Positions 20,130 to 29,857 are shown, counted from the first letter of the stretch. The stretch: 64,000 nucleotides of DNA from Bacteroidota bacterium (GCA_024280155.1 JAJRQQ010000096.1:19168-83167); one strand, 5' to 3'. The notes: generated by a model from the sequence alone, not told the origin. Numbers and translations: made by a program.

Positions 20130-20651
20130 ATGAGAGAAGAATTTAAACTAAAGTTCAACCGAGAGGATTTCGAAGCAATTTATTTCCGTGACAATACAGG
20201 AAGTGTATTTTGTGGACCAACAACCAAGAAAGCATTTTATGTGTTTGTAATAATGCTATTGATTACAATTGGTTTGTCTTTTTACGCTGTTCCCAACGAA
20301 CAAGATGCAATTTTCTTCATCAGTTGGGCCCTTTTAGGACTTATTGCAATGAATTTTGCGAAAAAAGCAGGGGCAATTATTCGATGGAAGAAATCAATTC
20401 AGCTTTTTTTTAAGGAAGAAGAGAATTTTAAGACCATGCAATTAATTCTTACAGATGATGGAGTCTCAATTCTACGAGATGATAAAGAAGTCTTTGAAAA
20501 CTGGACAGATATTCAACGCTCAGAAATTACCGAAACATTCATTTGGCTGGAAGGAAAAGTGCATACCGTAATACCAAAAGGAGCTTTGGAAAAAGGCGTT
20601 TTTGAGAAAGTGAAAAAGATTGTAGAGAAGAAATTGAAGACCATAAAATGA
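20130..20651 (+). CDS. YcxB-like membrane protein
   Basis: Two TM segments, ILTDDGVSILRDDKEVFENWTDIQRSEITETFIWL. Confidence 0.6.
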   Translation: MREEFKLKFNREDFEAIYFRDNTGSVFCGPTTKKAFYVFVIMLLITIGLSFYAVPNEQDAIFFISWALLGLIAMNFAKKAGAIIRWKKSIQLFFKEEENFKTMQLILTDDGVSILRDDKEVFENWTDIQRSEITETFIWLEGKVHTVIPKGALEKGVFEKVKKIVEKKLKTIK

Positions 20652-21253
20652 AACAATATTTCATCACAGGAATTTCCACAGAGGTCGGAAAAACAATCGT
20701 AAGTGCCATTGTTGCATAATCTTTAAAAGCAAGTTATTGGAAACCTATCCAAGCAGGAGATTTACACCAATTGGATTCAGGAACGGTAAAATCTTTAACG
20801 GAGAACGTGAAAATTCTACCTGAAGGAATGACATTGACTGAACCGATGTCGCCACACGCAGCGGCAAAAATAGATGGAGTTGAAATAGACCTTTTTGATT
20901 TTCAATTGCCGGAGGTTGAAGGGAATCTCATAGTTGAGGGTGCCGGTGGATTAATGGTTCCGCTAAATGATGATGGTTTAATGATTGTTGATTTAATGGA
21001 AGAATTTGCATTGCCAGTGATTTTAGTTTCTCGTCACTATTTGGGCAGTATCAATCATACACTTTTATCCATCGAAGAATTGCATAACCGTGGATTAGAG
21101 ATTGAAGGAATTATTTTCGTTGGTGAAGAAAATAAAGCGACCGAAGACATTATTTTATCTTATTCTAATTTGAGAATGATTGCCAGAATCCCTGAAGTTG
21201 AAAATATTGATAAAAAATTCATTCTTCAACAAGCCGATAAGATAATTTTGTAA
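20648..21253 (+). pseudogene. bioD: Dethiobiotin synthetase with in-frame TAA at 20717-20719
   Basis: MKQYFITGISTEVGKTIVSAIVA*SLKASYWKPIQAGDLHQLDSGTVKSL...EPMSPHAAAK...LIVEGAGGLMVPLND; same frame on both sides of the stop. Confidence 0.9.
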
Positions 21254-21328
21254 TCCCAGAATTTTTGAGATTAAGAACGAAATCGTAAATTCGAAGCGAT
21301 AACTCTACGTTGCGAAAGAGTAATTTAC

Positions 21329-21384
21329 TTCGAACACGCTCAGTATAAATTTCTTGTTTTTTTACCAGTATTGAGTTTGTCAAA
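21329..21384. repeat. Degenerate inverted repeat of the TTCGACA(C/A)GCTCAG family
   Basis: TTCGAACACGCTCAGTATAAA ... ACCAGTATTGAGTTTGTCAAA, imperfect inverted arms. Confidence 0.5.
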
Positions 21385-21439
21385 ATATGCTCTGGGAAAA
21401 GTAAGAAGTATAAAATTAATGCATATTTTTATATCAGAT

Positions 21440-22708
21440 ATGACACTACAAGAAAAAGATAAAAAACACGTTTGGCACCCTTTCACACAACATTTTACCG
21501 CCAAAGAACATTTAGAAATCGTTTCTGCTAAAGGAATTTACCTCACAGATGTCGATGGGAAACAGTATATTGACGCCAATTCTTCTTGGTGGGTAAACAC
21601 GCACGGACATGCGCATTCTCATATTGGAGATGCAATCAATCAGCAATTTAAAACGATGGATCATATCGTTTTTGCGGGCGTTACTCATCCTAAAGCTGTC
21701 GAATTAGCGGATCGAATTACAAATCTTTTACCCGAACATTTAGAAAAAGTATTCTTTTCTGATAATGGCTCAACTGCAACAGAAATTGCCATGAAAATGG
21801 TTATTCAGTTTTTTTACAATCGTGGAGAGAAGAAAACTAAGTTTTTAGCGATGAATGGATCGTATCACGGAGATACTTTTGGCGCAATGTCGGTTGGACA
21901 GCGAGGTTATTTTAATAAACCTTTCGAATCTGTTTTCTTTGATGTAGATTACATTCATTTTCCAACTTCGGAGAATGAAGAATCAATTTTGGAGAATACC
22001 AAAAGTCTGTTTCAAAGCAATGAATTTGCAGGAATGATTATCGAGCCATTGGTGCAAGGTGCAGCAGGAATGCGGATGTATTCGTCCGAGTTTTTAGATA
22101 AATTAACGGAGTTAGCTCATTCTTTTGGCGTTAAAGTCATTTTTGATGAGGTAATGACAGGTTTCGGTAGAACAGGAAAGTTGTTTGCAACCGATTTTTG
22201 TGAAAACAAACCAGATATCATCGCATTATCGAAAGGACTTACCGCAGGTGTGATGGCGTTAGGTTTGACAGTTGCCTCAAATGAAATATACGAAGCGTTT
22301 CTCTCTGACGACATTGGAAAAGCGTTATTGCACGGACATTCTTTTACTGCAAATCCTATTGCTTGTGCTGTTGCTTGTGCAAGTTTAGACTTGTTTGAAG
22401 AAGAAAAAACGTGGGAGAATATTGAAAATATTGTTTCTTGGAATGCTTCATTCGCAGAAGAATTAAACGAATTGAAAAATGTGGAGAATATCCGTCAACA
22501 AGGAACAATTCTCGCTTTTGAAGTCAAAACTGGGGAAGGAAACTCCTATTTTTCTGATGTGAAAACAAAAGCATACGATTTCTTTCTTGAAAAAGGAATT
22601 TTACTCCGTCCTTTGGGAAATGTAATTTTCATCAATCCGCCATATTGCATAACGAAAGAAGAATATTTGCTAATTTGTGAAGCGATAAAAGAATTTTTAA
22701 AAAAATAG
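21440..22708 (+). CDS. bioA: Adenosylmethionine-8-amino-7-oxononanoate aminotransferase
   Basis: MTLQEKDKKHVWHPFTQHFTAKEHLEIV, DANSSWWVNTHGHAHSHI, VIFDEVMTGFGRTGKLFA, ALSKGLTAG. ATG at 21440 preferred over the tracked 21371. Confidence 0.93.
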   Translation: MTLQEKDKKHVWHPFTQHFTAKEHLEIVSAKGIYLTDVDGKQYIDANSSWWVNTHGHAHSHIGDAINQQFKTMDHIVFAGVTHPKAVELADRITNLLPEHLEKVFFSDNGSTATEIAMKMVIQFFYNRGEKKTKFLAMNGSYHGDTFGAMSVGQRGYFNKPFESVFFDVDYIHFPTSENEESILENTKSLFQSNEFAGMIIEPLVQGAAGMRMYSSEFLDKLTELAHSFGVKVIFDEVMTGFGRTGKLFATDFCENKPDIIALSKGLTAGVMALGLTVASNEIYEAFLSDDIGKALLHGHSFTANPIACAVACASLDLFEEEKTWENIENIVSWNASFAEELNELKNVENIRQQGTILAFEVKTGEGNSYFSDVKTKAYDFFLEKGILLRPLGNVIFINPPYCITKEEYLLICEAIKEFLKK

Positions 22709-22714
22709 AAGGAT

Positions 22715-23122
22715 ATGAAAATATACGAAGGTTCATCGAGTAACTACAGTGACATTATTTGTAATATTAAAAATGATAAAGTTTATGCGGAATCATCAAA
22801 TAATCACAGTGATATAATTTGCAACATTGATGATGATAAGATCTACAAAGGTTCTTCTCGAAATTATTCTGATATTCTTTACAACATCGATGATGATAAA
22901 GTTTATGAAGGTTCGTCGAGCAACCATTCTGATATTGTGATGAACTTTAAAAAGGATAAAGTGTACAAAGGCAGTTCCCAGAATTATTCAGACATTCTTT
23001 TTACGATTAAAGACAAGAAAATATACAAAGGCAGCTCAACGAATTACAGTGATATGTTGTTTAATTGTAGTGATGATTTTTCTCAAAAGGAGTTTGTTGC
23101 AATTTTATTTGCGATGAATTAA
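22715..23122 (+). CDS. Six-fold 20-aa tandem-repeat protein, possibly beta-flower-like
   Basis: Six consecutive 20-aa units K(I/V)Y(E/K)GSS.N(Y/H)SDI..NI.DD, from 22718 to 23077, plus a 14-aa tail FSQKEFVAILFAMN. Confidence 0.85.
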   Translation: MKIYEGSSSNYSDIICNIKNDKVYAESSNNHSDIICNIDDDKIYKGSSRNYSDILYNIDDDKVYEGSSSNHSDIVMNFKKDKVYKGSSQNYSDILFTIKDKKIYKGSSTNYSDMLFNCSDDFSQKEFVAILFAMN

Positions 23123-23148
23123 GATTAGTTTTTTGTTTGGAATAAACT

Positions 23149-23949
23149 TTGCTAACTGAAATCCAATCATATAAATTTAACACCGTATTATTTATGTCTA
23201 AGGGAATAAGTTTAATAATTATCATCTCATTTTTTCTTGTCAGTCAATCTTGCCAATCTCAGGAAGACATGATTAAACGGAATAAAGTTGAAGAGTATGT
23301 TTCAGGAATTGAGACTCCAAAAGTAGAAAGTGTTTCAAAAGGAAGTGTTTCTAATGGTTCTTTAATTAATGGAGTGCTATTCCCTTTTTCTGGGCCTAAT
23401 TTCCAATACTTTGATACTATAAGTTATATAAATAACCGTGCTTTTTTAAATTCAAACATTCTAAAAAGTGTATTAGAAACGTATCATGTATTTGAAAAAA
23501 TCATTCCTAATAGGTTCTTTTATTTAATGGAGTGTTCAAATCAACATGGAGGGAAAATGTCACCTCACCGAACACATCAAAATGGATTAAGTGTGGATTT
23601 TATGATGCCATTAATTAAGAATAATTTACCTTTTTATGAGCTAGACCTTCTTGGGAAAGATCATTATTTGTTAACATTTGATAATGATGGTCGATATTCA
23701 GAGGACAATTCTGTTGAAATAGATTTTGATTTAATTGCTCATCATTTATTGGTGTTAAATGAAAAGGCGAAACTTTATGGGTATAAAATTTCAAAAGTGA
23801 TTATTAAAATTGAGTTTAAAGATGAACTTTTTAATTCAAAATATGGTCAAGAATTAAAAGATAGTGGAATTTATATTGTAAAAGCTTTATCGCCTTTAAT
23901 CAATTCATTGCATGATGAACATTATCATGTTGATTTTGAAAAATTGTAA
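23149..23949 (+). CDS. MepA-like (LAS-type) murein endopeptidase, putative lipoprotein
   Basis: SPHRTHQNGLSVDFMMP and C-terminal DEHYHVDF zinc-binding motifs; N-terminal hydrophobic SQSCQSQ. Confidence 0.7.
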   Translation: MLTEIQSYKFNTVLFMSKGISLIIIISFFLVSQSCQSQEDMIKRNKVEEYVSGIETPKVESVSKGSVSNGSLINGVLFPFSGPNFQYFDTISYINNRAFLNSNILKSVLETYHVFEKIIPNRFFYLMECSNQHGGKMSPHRTHQNGLSVDFMMPLIKNNLPFYELDLLGKDHYLLTFDNDGRYSEDNSVEIDFDLIAHHLLVLNEKAKLYGYKISKVIIKIEFKDELFNSKYGQELKDSGIYIVKALSPLINSLHDEHYHVDFEKL

Positions 23950-24272
23950 AATCAATCCCTCGTTTCCTCTATCGCTTCCAAAATAATTTCCCCAGCCATT
24001 TTAATCTCCTCTTCTGTTATGTTTATAGAAAGAACAGAGTGATTTTCGATGATGTTCGAAACGGTATGTCATACCTTCTTGGTCAAAAAGAATATAAACA
24101 CTTTCGAGCTTTACCCGTATTTGACTTTTTCATTAGGTGAATGTTTCTATCGTCAAATTGCCCTTTATTTTCAATGATATTCTGCGTGATTTGCGGTTTT
24201 TGACCATATATTCTGTGCATGAGAATAGGTGGCAGAAATGAGAAAAAGTAGGAGAGTAATTGTAGTTTTCAT
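23947..24272 (-). pseudogene. Decayed T9SS-type secreted protein (N-terminal 'IENKGQ' domain, DUF7948-like)
   Basis: ATG 24272: MKTTITLLLFLISATYSHAQNIWSKTANHAEYH*; the next frame gives KPQITQNIIENKGQFDDRNIHLMKKSNTG..., then VKLESVYILFDQEGMTYRF, then NIIENHSVLSINITEEEIKMAGEIILEAIEETRD*. Coding signal jumps frame several times. Confidence 0.5.
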
Positions 24273-24401
24273 AAAAAAGTTTTGTATACAAATATACGTT
24301 AACTCCATACTTGAGTTGTGAGGATTCCCTCCTCAATTTTAGTGTTTTTTTAGTAAATAATTAAAGAAAATATAAGTACTTAATTTTGATTAGAAATTAA
24401 A

Positions 24402-26624
24402 TTAATCTCTCACTAATTGTAGGAAACCATGTCCTTCAACTTCATCACCGTTCACACCTGTTGCAACGTAACGGTAGAAATAAGTTCCTTCACCAGCTTC
24501 ATTTCCATTTTTCAAAGTACCATCCCAACCAGCAGTTGGTGCGGCTAGAATGTCTATGTTTTGGTCATACAATACATTCCCCCAACGGTTCACGATTACT
24601 AATTCTAATTTTACGGTGTTCTCTGTTCTAATGAAGAAAACATCATTTTGCCCATCACCATTTGGTGTTATCACGTTTGGAGGGAAAGCTGCAGGCACAG
24701 GGTAGGTACAAGAACCATCATTTTGTACGGCATTTGGATCATAGTTTTCGGCATTAGGGTCTGTACAACCACAAGCAATTACATTAATGTCAACATAAGC
24801 GGTGTCCGAACATGAACTTACATCATAAGCTACGAGCATTACTTGAGAGGACGATGAGAATGTGTGAGTTTGACCGCTTAAGTCACTCACATTAAATGAA
24901 GTTCCGTCTCCAAAATCCCATAGATAAGTAGATGAATTTTCGCTACTATTCGTGAATACAACTTCTATAGGATCGCACCCTGCAACGGCAATTGCATCTA
25001 AATTTGCAATAGGTGGATTATTCTGTTCTACAAAAACACTATCATTTGCAGTACAAACATTATCTGTGATTGTGAAATAGTACCAACCAGAAGGGATGTC
25101 TATCCAGGTACTCCCATTCCATTGGTTAGGGCTGTTAGCTCCAGGGCCAGTAAAGTTAAAATTAGGAATTCCAGTTATGTTACTAGGGTCAATATGTGCA
25201 AATGCAACACCATCAGCAATACAACTACTTGATGGATTTTGTGTCATAGAATCAATCACAAGTGTCTGATTCGAAATATAAGTGACTGAATCATAAAAGT
25301 TAGCGCCACAACCATCTTGAATAGTAACGAAATAAGTCATTGTATCTATATTGTTCCCTAAATGAGGTAAGGTTGAAATTGTATCTGTCGATCCAAAATC
25401 CCAAAGAACGGTAAATGGAGGTATTGAATTACTAAAATTTGAAATAGTATCATACTGGTCAGTTGCAATGCAATTTGTAATGAGTGTGTCACTATGAGTC
25501 CATTGTAAATCATATTCATTTGTAATATATAGGAGAATTGAATCATATATTGAATCTCCACAGATTGTAATATTATAAAAACCAATTTCAATCGTTTCAA
25601 TTGGTTCGGTCATGCCGTCAGCCAAAGGATCAATGACGAGAGTAACAGAGTCTACACCAACAGGGAAATATACCGTATCTGTAAATGCTGATGTTAAATC
25701 AGTAAGAGGGTCTACAGTTCCGTTTATAATTAATGGAATTGTGTCAGCAACAATTGTATCTACAGAAGGTCTAACAAATAACAATGTTGAATAGGTGCAT
25801 CCTTCTGCTAATAAACTATCAGAGAATGAATTTGAAACAGAAGAATTCGTTGATAAATTAACTAAGTTAGAAGAAAAACTTTCTGCCTCCAGAAAAACTC
25901 CAGAATCCAATGATTGATCCCCAACATTTGATATTCCTAATTTAATATGATATTCCTGTCCACATTGAAGTTGAGCAGCAGCAGTAAAGACAATTGACGT
26001 ACCGTCGTACTGGATCGAATTACCATAAGCTGCCCCACCAACATTATCTACATAATAAGCTGAGTTTGTTGTTGGGTTTAGATTTAAAATAGAAATTGGC
26101 GTTGTGGTTCCTGGTAAAGTTGCAATATTGACACCGCCATTGAGATATGGGCCTGCGAATCCTGGTCCAGATATAAAAAATCCAAACACATCATAAAATG
26201 AAGTTCCATAATCATTAGGGTATTCTTCAGAGGCAAACATGTATTTAAAATTTAAAGTGTCTCCTGTAGCAATAAAATCAAACTCTAAAACAACACCATT
26301 TGTAATTGTATTTGGTGTAATTGCTGCCATATCTAGATCATTAACAATAAATGTACCTGCATTATCGCTTAAGCTTCCACTATTATTAGGGCCTGCAGCA
26401 ACCGTCCCTGCACCCGTAGATAATAAAACACCTCGACTAATAGGAAAGTTGTTGGTTCCTGTATTGAAAGAAGTGACATTTACTTGAGGGGTTATGGCGT
26501 TTGCAGATGTTCCGTTATATAAGATATTTGAAGCTACGATTCCATTTCCTAAAAGAACATTTTGGATTAATTGTTCAGGCGTTTGCGTACTATTAATAGT
26601 GATTTGTCCAAAACTATCAAAAGA
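24402..26624 (-). CDS. Choice-of-anchor-L / PKD protein with gliding-motility (T9SS type B) C-terminal domain; 5' end uncertain
   Basis: FPPNVITPNGDGQNDVFFIRT...ELVIVNRWGNVLYDQNIDILAAPTAGWDGTLKNGNEAGEGTYFYRYVATG; the open frame extends 98 codons above the tracked Met to SFDSFGQITINSTQTPEQLIQNVLLGNG, with TAG at 26625-26627. Confidence 0.85.
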   Translation of the reverse strand, partial: SFDSFGQITINSTQTPEQLIQNVLLGNGIVASNILYNGTSANAITPQVNVTSFNTGTNNFPISRGVLLSTGAGTVAAGPNNSGSLSDNAGTFIVNDLDMAAITPNTITNGVVLEFDFIATGDTLNFKYMFASEEYPNDYGTSFYDVFGFFISGPGFAGPYLNGGVNIATLPGTTTPISILNLNPTTNSAYYVDNVGGAAYGNSIQYDGTSIVFTAAAQLQCGQEYHIKLGISNVGDQSLDSGVFLEAESFSSNLVNLSTNSSVSNSFSDSLLAEGCTYSTLLFVRPSVDTIVADTIPLIINGTVDPLTDLTSAFTDTVYFPVGVDSVTLVIDPLADGMTEPIETIEIGFYNITICGDSIYDSILLYITNEYDLQWTHSDTLITNCIATDQYDTISNFSNSIPPFTVLWDFGSTDTISTLPHLGNNIDTMTYFVTIQDGCGANFYDSVTYISNQTLVIDSMTQNPSSSCIADGVAFAHIDPSNITGIPNFNFTGPGANSPNQWNGSTWIDIPSGWYYFTITDNVCTANDSVFVEQNNPPIANLDAIAVAGCDPIEVVFTNSSENSSTYLWDFGDGTSFNVSDLSGQTHTFSSSSQVMLVAYDVSSCSDTAYVDINVIACGCTDPNAENYDPNAVQNDGSCTYPVPAAFPPNVITPNGDGQNDVFFIRTENTVKLELVIVNRWGNVLYDQNIDILAAPTAGWDGTLKNGNEAGEGTYFYRYVATGVNGDEVEGHGFLQLVRD

Positions 26625-26726
26625 CTACAACAAACTTATTTTAGTTGCATCAAAGAATAAAAAAAAATAAATATAATTAATATATTGGATAATTATAGCG
26701 AATTTTGAAGGATAAAAATTGAATAC

Positions 26727-28121
26727 ATGAAAAATACACAAGAATATATCACAAAGAACAAAGAGAAATTCGTCCAAGAATTAATTGAATTACTTAAAAT
26801 ACCATCAATCTCTGCGGATGCTAATTATGCTAACGATGTTAAATTAACTGCAGATTCTGTTGCTAGTAGTTTAAAAGAAGCTGGGGCAGACAATGTTGAA
26901 ATATGTGAGACTGCAGGACACCCTATTGTTTATGCAGAGAAAATAATAGATGCTAATTTGCCAACAGTTTTGGTTTATGGTCATTATGATGTTCAACCTG
27001 CAGACCCAATTGATTTATGGACGAGTCCTCCGTTTGAACCTGTCATCAAGAAAACTGAAATTCACCCAGAAGGCGCAATTTTCGCACGTGGAGCTTGTGA
27101 TGATAAAGGTCAAATGTTTATGCATGTTAAAGCTTTTGAAGCAATGATGAATGCGAATGAATTGCCTTGTAATGTGAAATTCATGATAGAGGGTGAAGAG
27201 GAAGTTGGAAGTACAAATCTGGCTATTTTCGTAAAGAATAATCATGATAAATTAAAAGCAGATGTGATTCTTGTTTCTGACACTGGGATGTTGGCAAATG
27301 ATACACCATCAATTACTACTGGGTTAAGAGGTTTGAGTTATGTTGAGGTTGAAGTGACTGGTCCAAATCGAGATTTACATTCTGGCCTTTATGGAGGTTG
27401 CGTTGCAAATCCAATCAATATATTGGCAAATATGATTGCTTCTTTGCATGATGAGAATAATAAAATAACTATTCCTGGTTTCTACGATAAAGTAATTGAC
27501 CTTTCAGATGAAGAAAGAGCTGAGATGGCAAAAGCACCTTTCAGTAAAGAGGCGTATTGCAAAGCGCTAGATATTGATGAGGTAATGGGAGAAGCAGGTT
27601 ACTCTACACCAGAAAGAGGGGCTATTCGCCCGACGTTGGATGTCAATGGGATTTGGGGAGGTTATACGGGTGAAGGTGCAAAAACGGTTATTGCATCGCA
27701 AGCTTTTGCAAAAATTTCGATGCGTTTGGTTCCGGATCAAAGTTCTGAAGAAATCACCAATCTTTTTGTGAAACATTTTGAATCGATTGCGCCGAAAGGA
27801 ACAAAAGTGAAAGTGACTCCTCATCATGGTGGAGAACCTTCAGTTACTCCAATTGACTCTGTAGGTTATAAAGCGGCAGCAATTGCATATGAAAATACAT
27901 TTGGAAAAAAACCTATTCCAGTGAGAAGTGGAGGGTCAATTCCTATTGTTGCAATGTTTGAAAAAGAATTGGGGTTGAAATCGATTTTAATGGGATTCGG
28001 ATTAGACAGTGATGCGATTCATTCTCCAGATGAACACTATGGGTTGTTTAATTTTTACAAAGGAATTGAAACTATTCCACATTTTTTCGTTGAATATACA
28101 AAGCTTTTAAAATCAAAATAA
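26727..28121 (+). CDS. M20-family dipeptidase
   Basis: VLVYGHYDVQPADPIDLWTSPPFEP, GEEEVGSTNL, DLHSGLYGGCVANP, DSDAIHSPDEHYGLFNF. Confidence 0.92.
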   Translation: MKNTQEYITKNKEKFVQELIELLKIPSISADANYANDVKLTADSVASSLKEAGADNVEICETAGHPIVYAEKIIDANLPTVLVYGHYDVQPADPIDLWTSPPFEPVIKKTEIHPEGAIFARGACDDKGQMFMHVKAFEAMMNANELPCNVKFMIEGEEEVGSTNLAIFVKNNHDKLKADVILVSDTGMLANDTPSITTGLRGLSYVEVEVTGPNRDLHSGLYGGCVANPINILANMIASLHDENNKITIPGFYDKVIDLSDEERAEMAKAPFSKEAYCKALDIDEVMGEAGYSTPERGAIRPTLDVNGIWGGYTGEGAKTVIASQAFAKISMRLVPDQSSEEITNLFVKHFESIAPKGTKVKVTPHHGGEPSVTPIDSVGYKAAAIAYENTFGKKPIPVRSGGSIPIVAMFEKELGLKSILMGFGLDSDAIHSPDEHYGLFNFYKGIETIPHFFVEYTKLLKSK

Positions 28122-28570
28122 TGAAATATTTATTCCTTCCCTTCATATTGTTATTAATTACTTCTTGTACATTCTACGAGCCAGAATACCGTGGTGGAGA
28201 AAGTGTGCAAATGGGACAACTAAAAGGGAGGGAATTAACACTTTCTGTTTCTGTTGATTTATACAATGAGAATAAATTTGCCATTACAGTAAAGCCATCT
28301 ACGTTCGACGTTTACCTTGAGGACACCTATATTGGAAAAGTTCATTTGGATGAAAAGTTAAAAATGAAGCGCACAAGTATTACGAGAATTACAGCACCGT
28401 TGACTGTAACTTTGGAGAATGGGGTAATGTTTAAGTTGATTCGCTTAGCAAATCAAAAGAAGATTAAAGTCAGAATAAAAGGAGACGTGAAAGCAGCAGT
28501 CTTATTAATAACAAAAAAGCTACCTGTTGACGAGACAAAAACCATTAACGGAATTAAATTGAACCTTTAG
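28121..28570 (+). CDS. Small lipoprotein, LEA14-like fold possible
   Basis: MKYLFLPFILLLITSCTFYEPEYRGG; LSVDLYNENKFAITVKPSTFDVYLEDTYIG. Confidence 0.6.
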   Translation: MKYLFLPFILLLITSCTFYEPEYRGGESVQMGQLKGRELTLSVSVDLYNENKFAITVKPSTFDVYLEDTYIGKVHLDEKLKMKRTSITRITAPLTVTLENGVMFKLIRLANQKKIKVRIKGDVKAAVLLITKKLPVDETKTINGIKLNL

Positions 28571-28790
28571 GTAATTTAATTCTCAATGGTTTTAAATCAA
28601 TTTTTTTTGCGAAAGTTGTTTGAATAATCTTAGGATATTTTGCACCGAATTCTACAATACACCATTCTTGAAATTTCTGAACTTCATCTGTATTATTTAA
28701 CCACTTTAAGATTTTTCGAAGTTCTTTTTGAAAAAGAGCTTTATCAAAGCTAACTGCACGAAGAATTTTTTTTGAGAAATCTAATGACAT
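28554..28790 (-). CDS. Small conserved-looking hypothetical protein
   Basis: 78 aa; ATG start; 3' overlap of 17 nt with the convergent lipoprotein gene. Confidence 0.55.
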   Translation of the reverse strand: MSLDFSKKILRAVSFDKALFQKELRKILKWLNNTDEVQKFQEWCIVEFGAKYPKIIQTTFAKKIDLKPLRIKLPKGSI

Positions 28791-28865
28791 AGTATTGTTG
28801 TTTTGTTCCTCTAAATTTAACGAATTTATTTTAATTTTCGTGTGTCAAAAAATGTTAAAAAAATA

Positions 28866-28897
28866 ATAAGTCCGCTATCACGAGGATGCGGACTTAA
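28866..28897 (-). terminator. Rho-independent terminator downstream of the Omp28-like gene
   Basis: AAGTCCGC ... GCGGACTT stem (28868-28875 / 28888-28895) with A/T-rich flanks. Confidence 0.7.
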
Positions 28898-28918
28898 ATT
28901 AGTTTTCACCAATGTGTT

Positions 28919-29857
28919 TTACTGAATATGTTGTTCAATGACTTGGTAAATTTCTTCTGTAACTGCATCTCGAACAAAAATAAGCACATGCATATTCTGT
29001 GGATTATAAACTACAGGTAGTTTATATGAATAATTGTAATGATATTTACCATTTGAATCTTTATGTGCATCATCCAGTGTTTGACCGAAGGCATAGCCGT
29101 CAATACAAGTTCTCATAACATTATGATGAATGTAATTTGAGTTGGTAGATCCATCAGGCATCTTCTGAGGTTTTATAATGGAATCTTCACAAACATATAC
29201 TACAATGCTTAAATCGTTTGTTAAAGTTGCATCAAGGACATCAATTTCGGTATGAAGAAAGTAGCCTTCTGTTGAAGGGAAGTAATTTGAAGCAGCCTGA
29301 ATGTTGACTTTCAAATCATTTGCTGTTAATGCAGTTGTTGTTGCGTTACTCCAGTTCCCCGGGCTTGAAGTCACTTGACCATTCCCATCATCGATTCGAC
29401 TAATTGTTCCTTTTGGATTTCCTGTAAAAATTGTTCCAGGCCAATCATTTCCGAAATAAATACCAATTTCTAAACCTTCAGGACAAGTAAAATCATGTGT
29501 ATATGTTGGAGGGACAACTGCTTGAAAGTCTCCAATTCCATCAGGCCCTGTATGGATTGCTGTAGAAAAAACTCGGCCAGGATTTGTTTGTTCAATGTTC
29601 TTTGCTTCTGTAGCGGCAGGTGGACAAAATGTACACCGATGGCCTGTAAAGTCTTCGATTAAAATATTTCTATTTGTATTCGTGTTTGCTGTAAACACTG
29701 GCCAAAGTCCATTGTTTGCATATGTAGTACTGTCTCCGTTAGGGTAAAGACTCCATTCTAAAGTCGTGTTTCCCCCTTGGGGATATGCATTGTCTACTTT
29801 ATCACATGAGGTGAAAAGTATTGCCGCAATTGAGAGTATTAAAAATATTTTTTTCAT
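28919..29857 (-). CDS. Omp28-related outer membrane lipoprotein
   Basis: LFTSCDKVDNAYPQGG; NRNILIEDFTGHRCTFCPPAATEAKNI; AIHTGPDGIGDFQ. Confidence 0.8.
   Translation of the reverse strand: MKKIFLILSIAAILFTSCDKVDNAYPQGGNTTLEWSLYPNGDSTTYANNGLWPVFTANTNTNRNILIEDFTGHRCTFCPPAATEAKNIEQTNPGRVFSTAIHTGPDGIGDFQAVVPPTYTHDFTCPEGLEIGIYFGNDWPGTIFTGNPKGTISRIDDGNGQVTSSPGNWSNATTTALTANDLKVNIQAASNYFPSTEGYFLHTEIDVLDATLTNDLSIVVYVCEDSIIKPQKMPDGSTNSNYIHHNVMRTCIDGYAFGQTLDDAHKDSNGKYHYNYSYKLPVVYNPQNMHVLIFVRDAVTEEIYQVIEQHIQ

Noticed and set aside
22715-23122. Repeat array considered as CRISPR-like or noncoding tandem repeat
   Set aside because: 60-nt units stay in one open frame with mostly synonymous or conservative changes, so it is a coding repeat.
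24133-24336. 67-aa minus-strand ORF (MRRESSQLKYGVN...)
   Set aside because: Overlaps the decayed T9SS-type gene in a different frame; its tail is part of the shifted signal-peptide gene, so not an independent gene.
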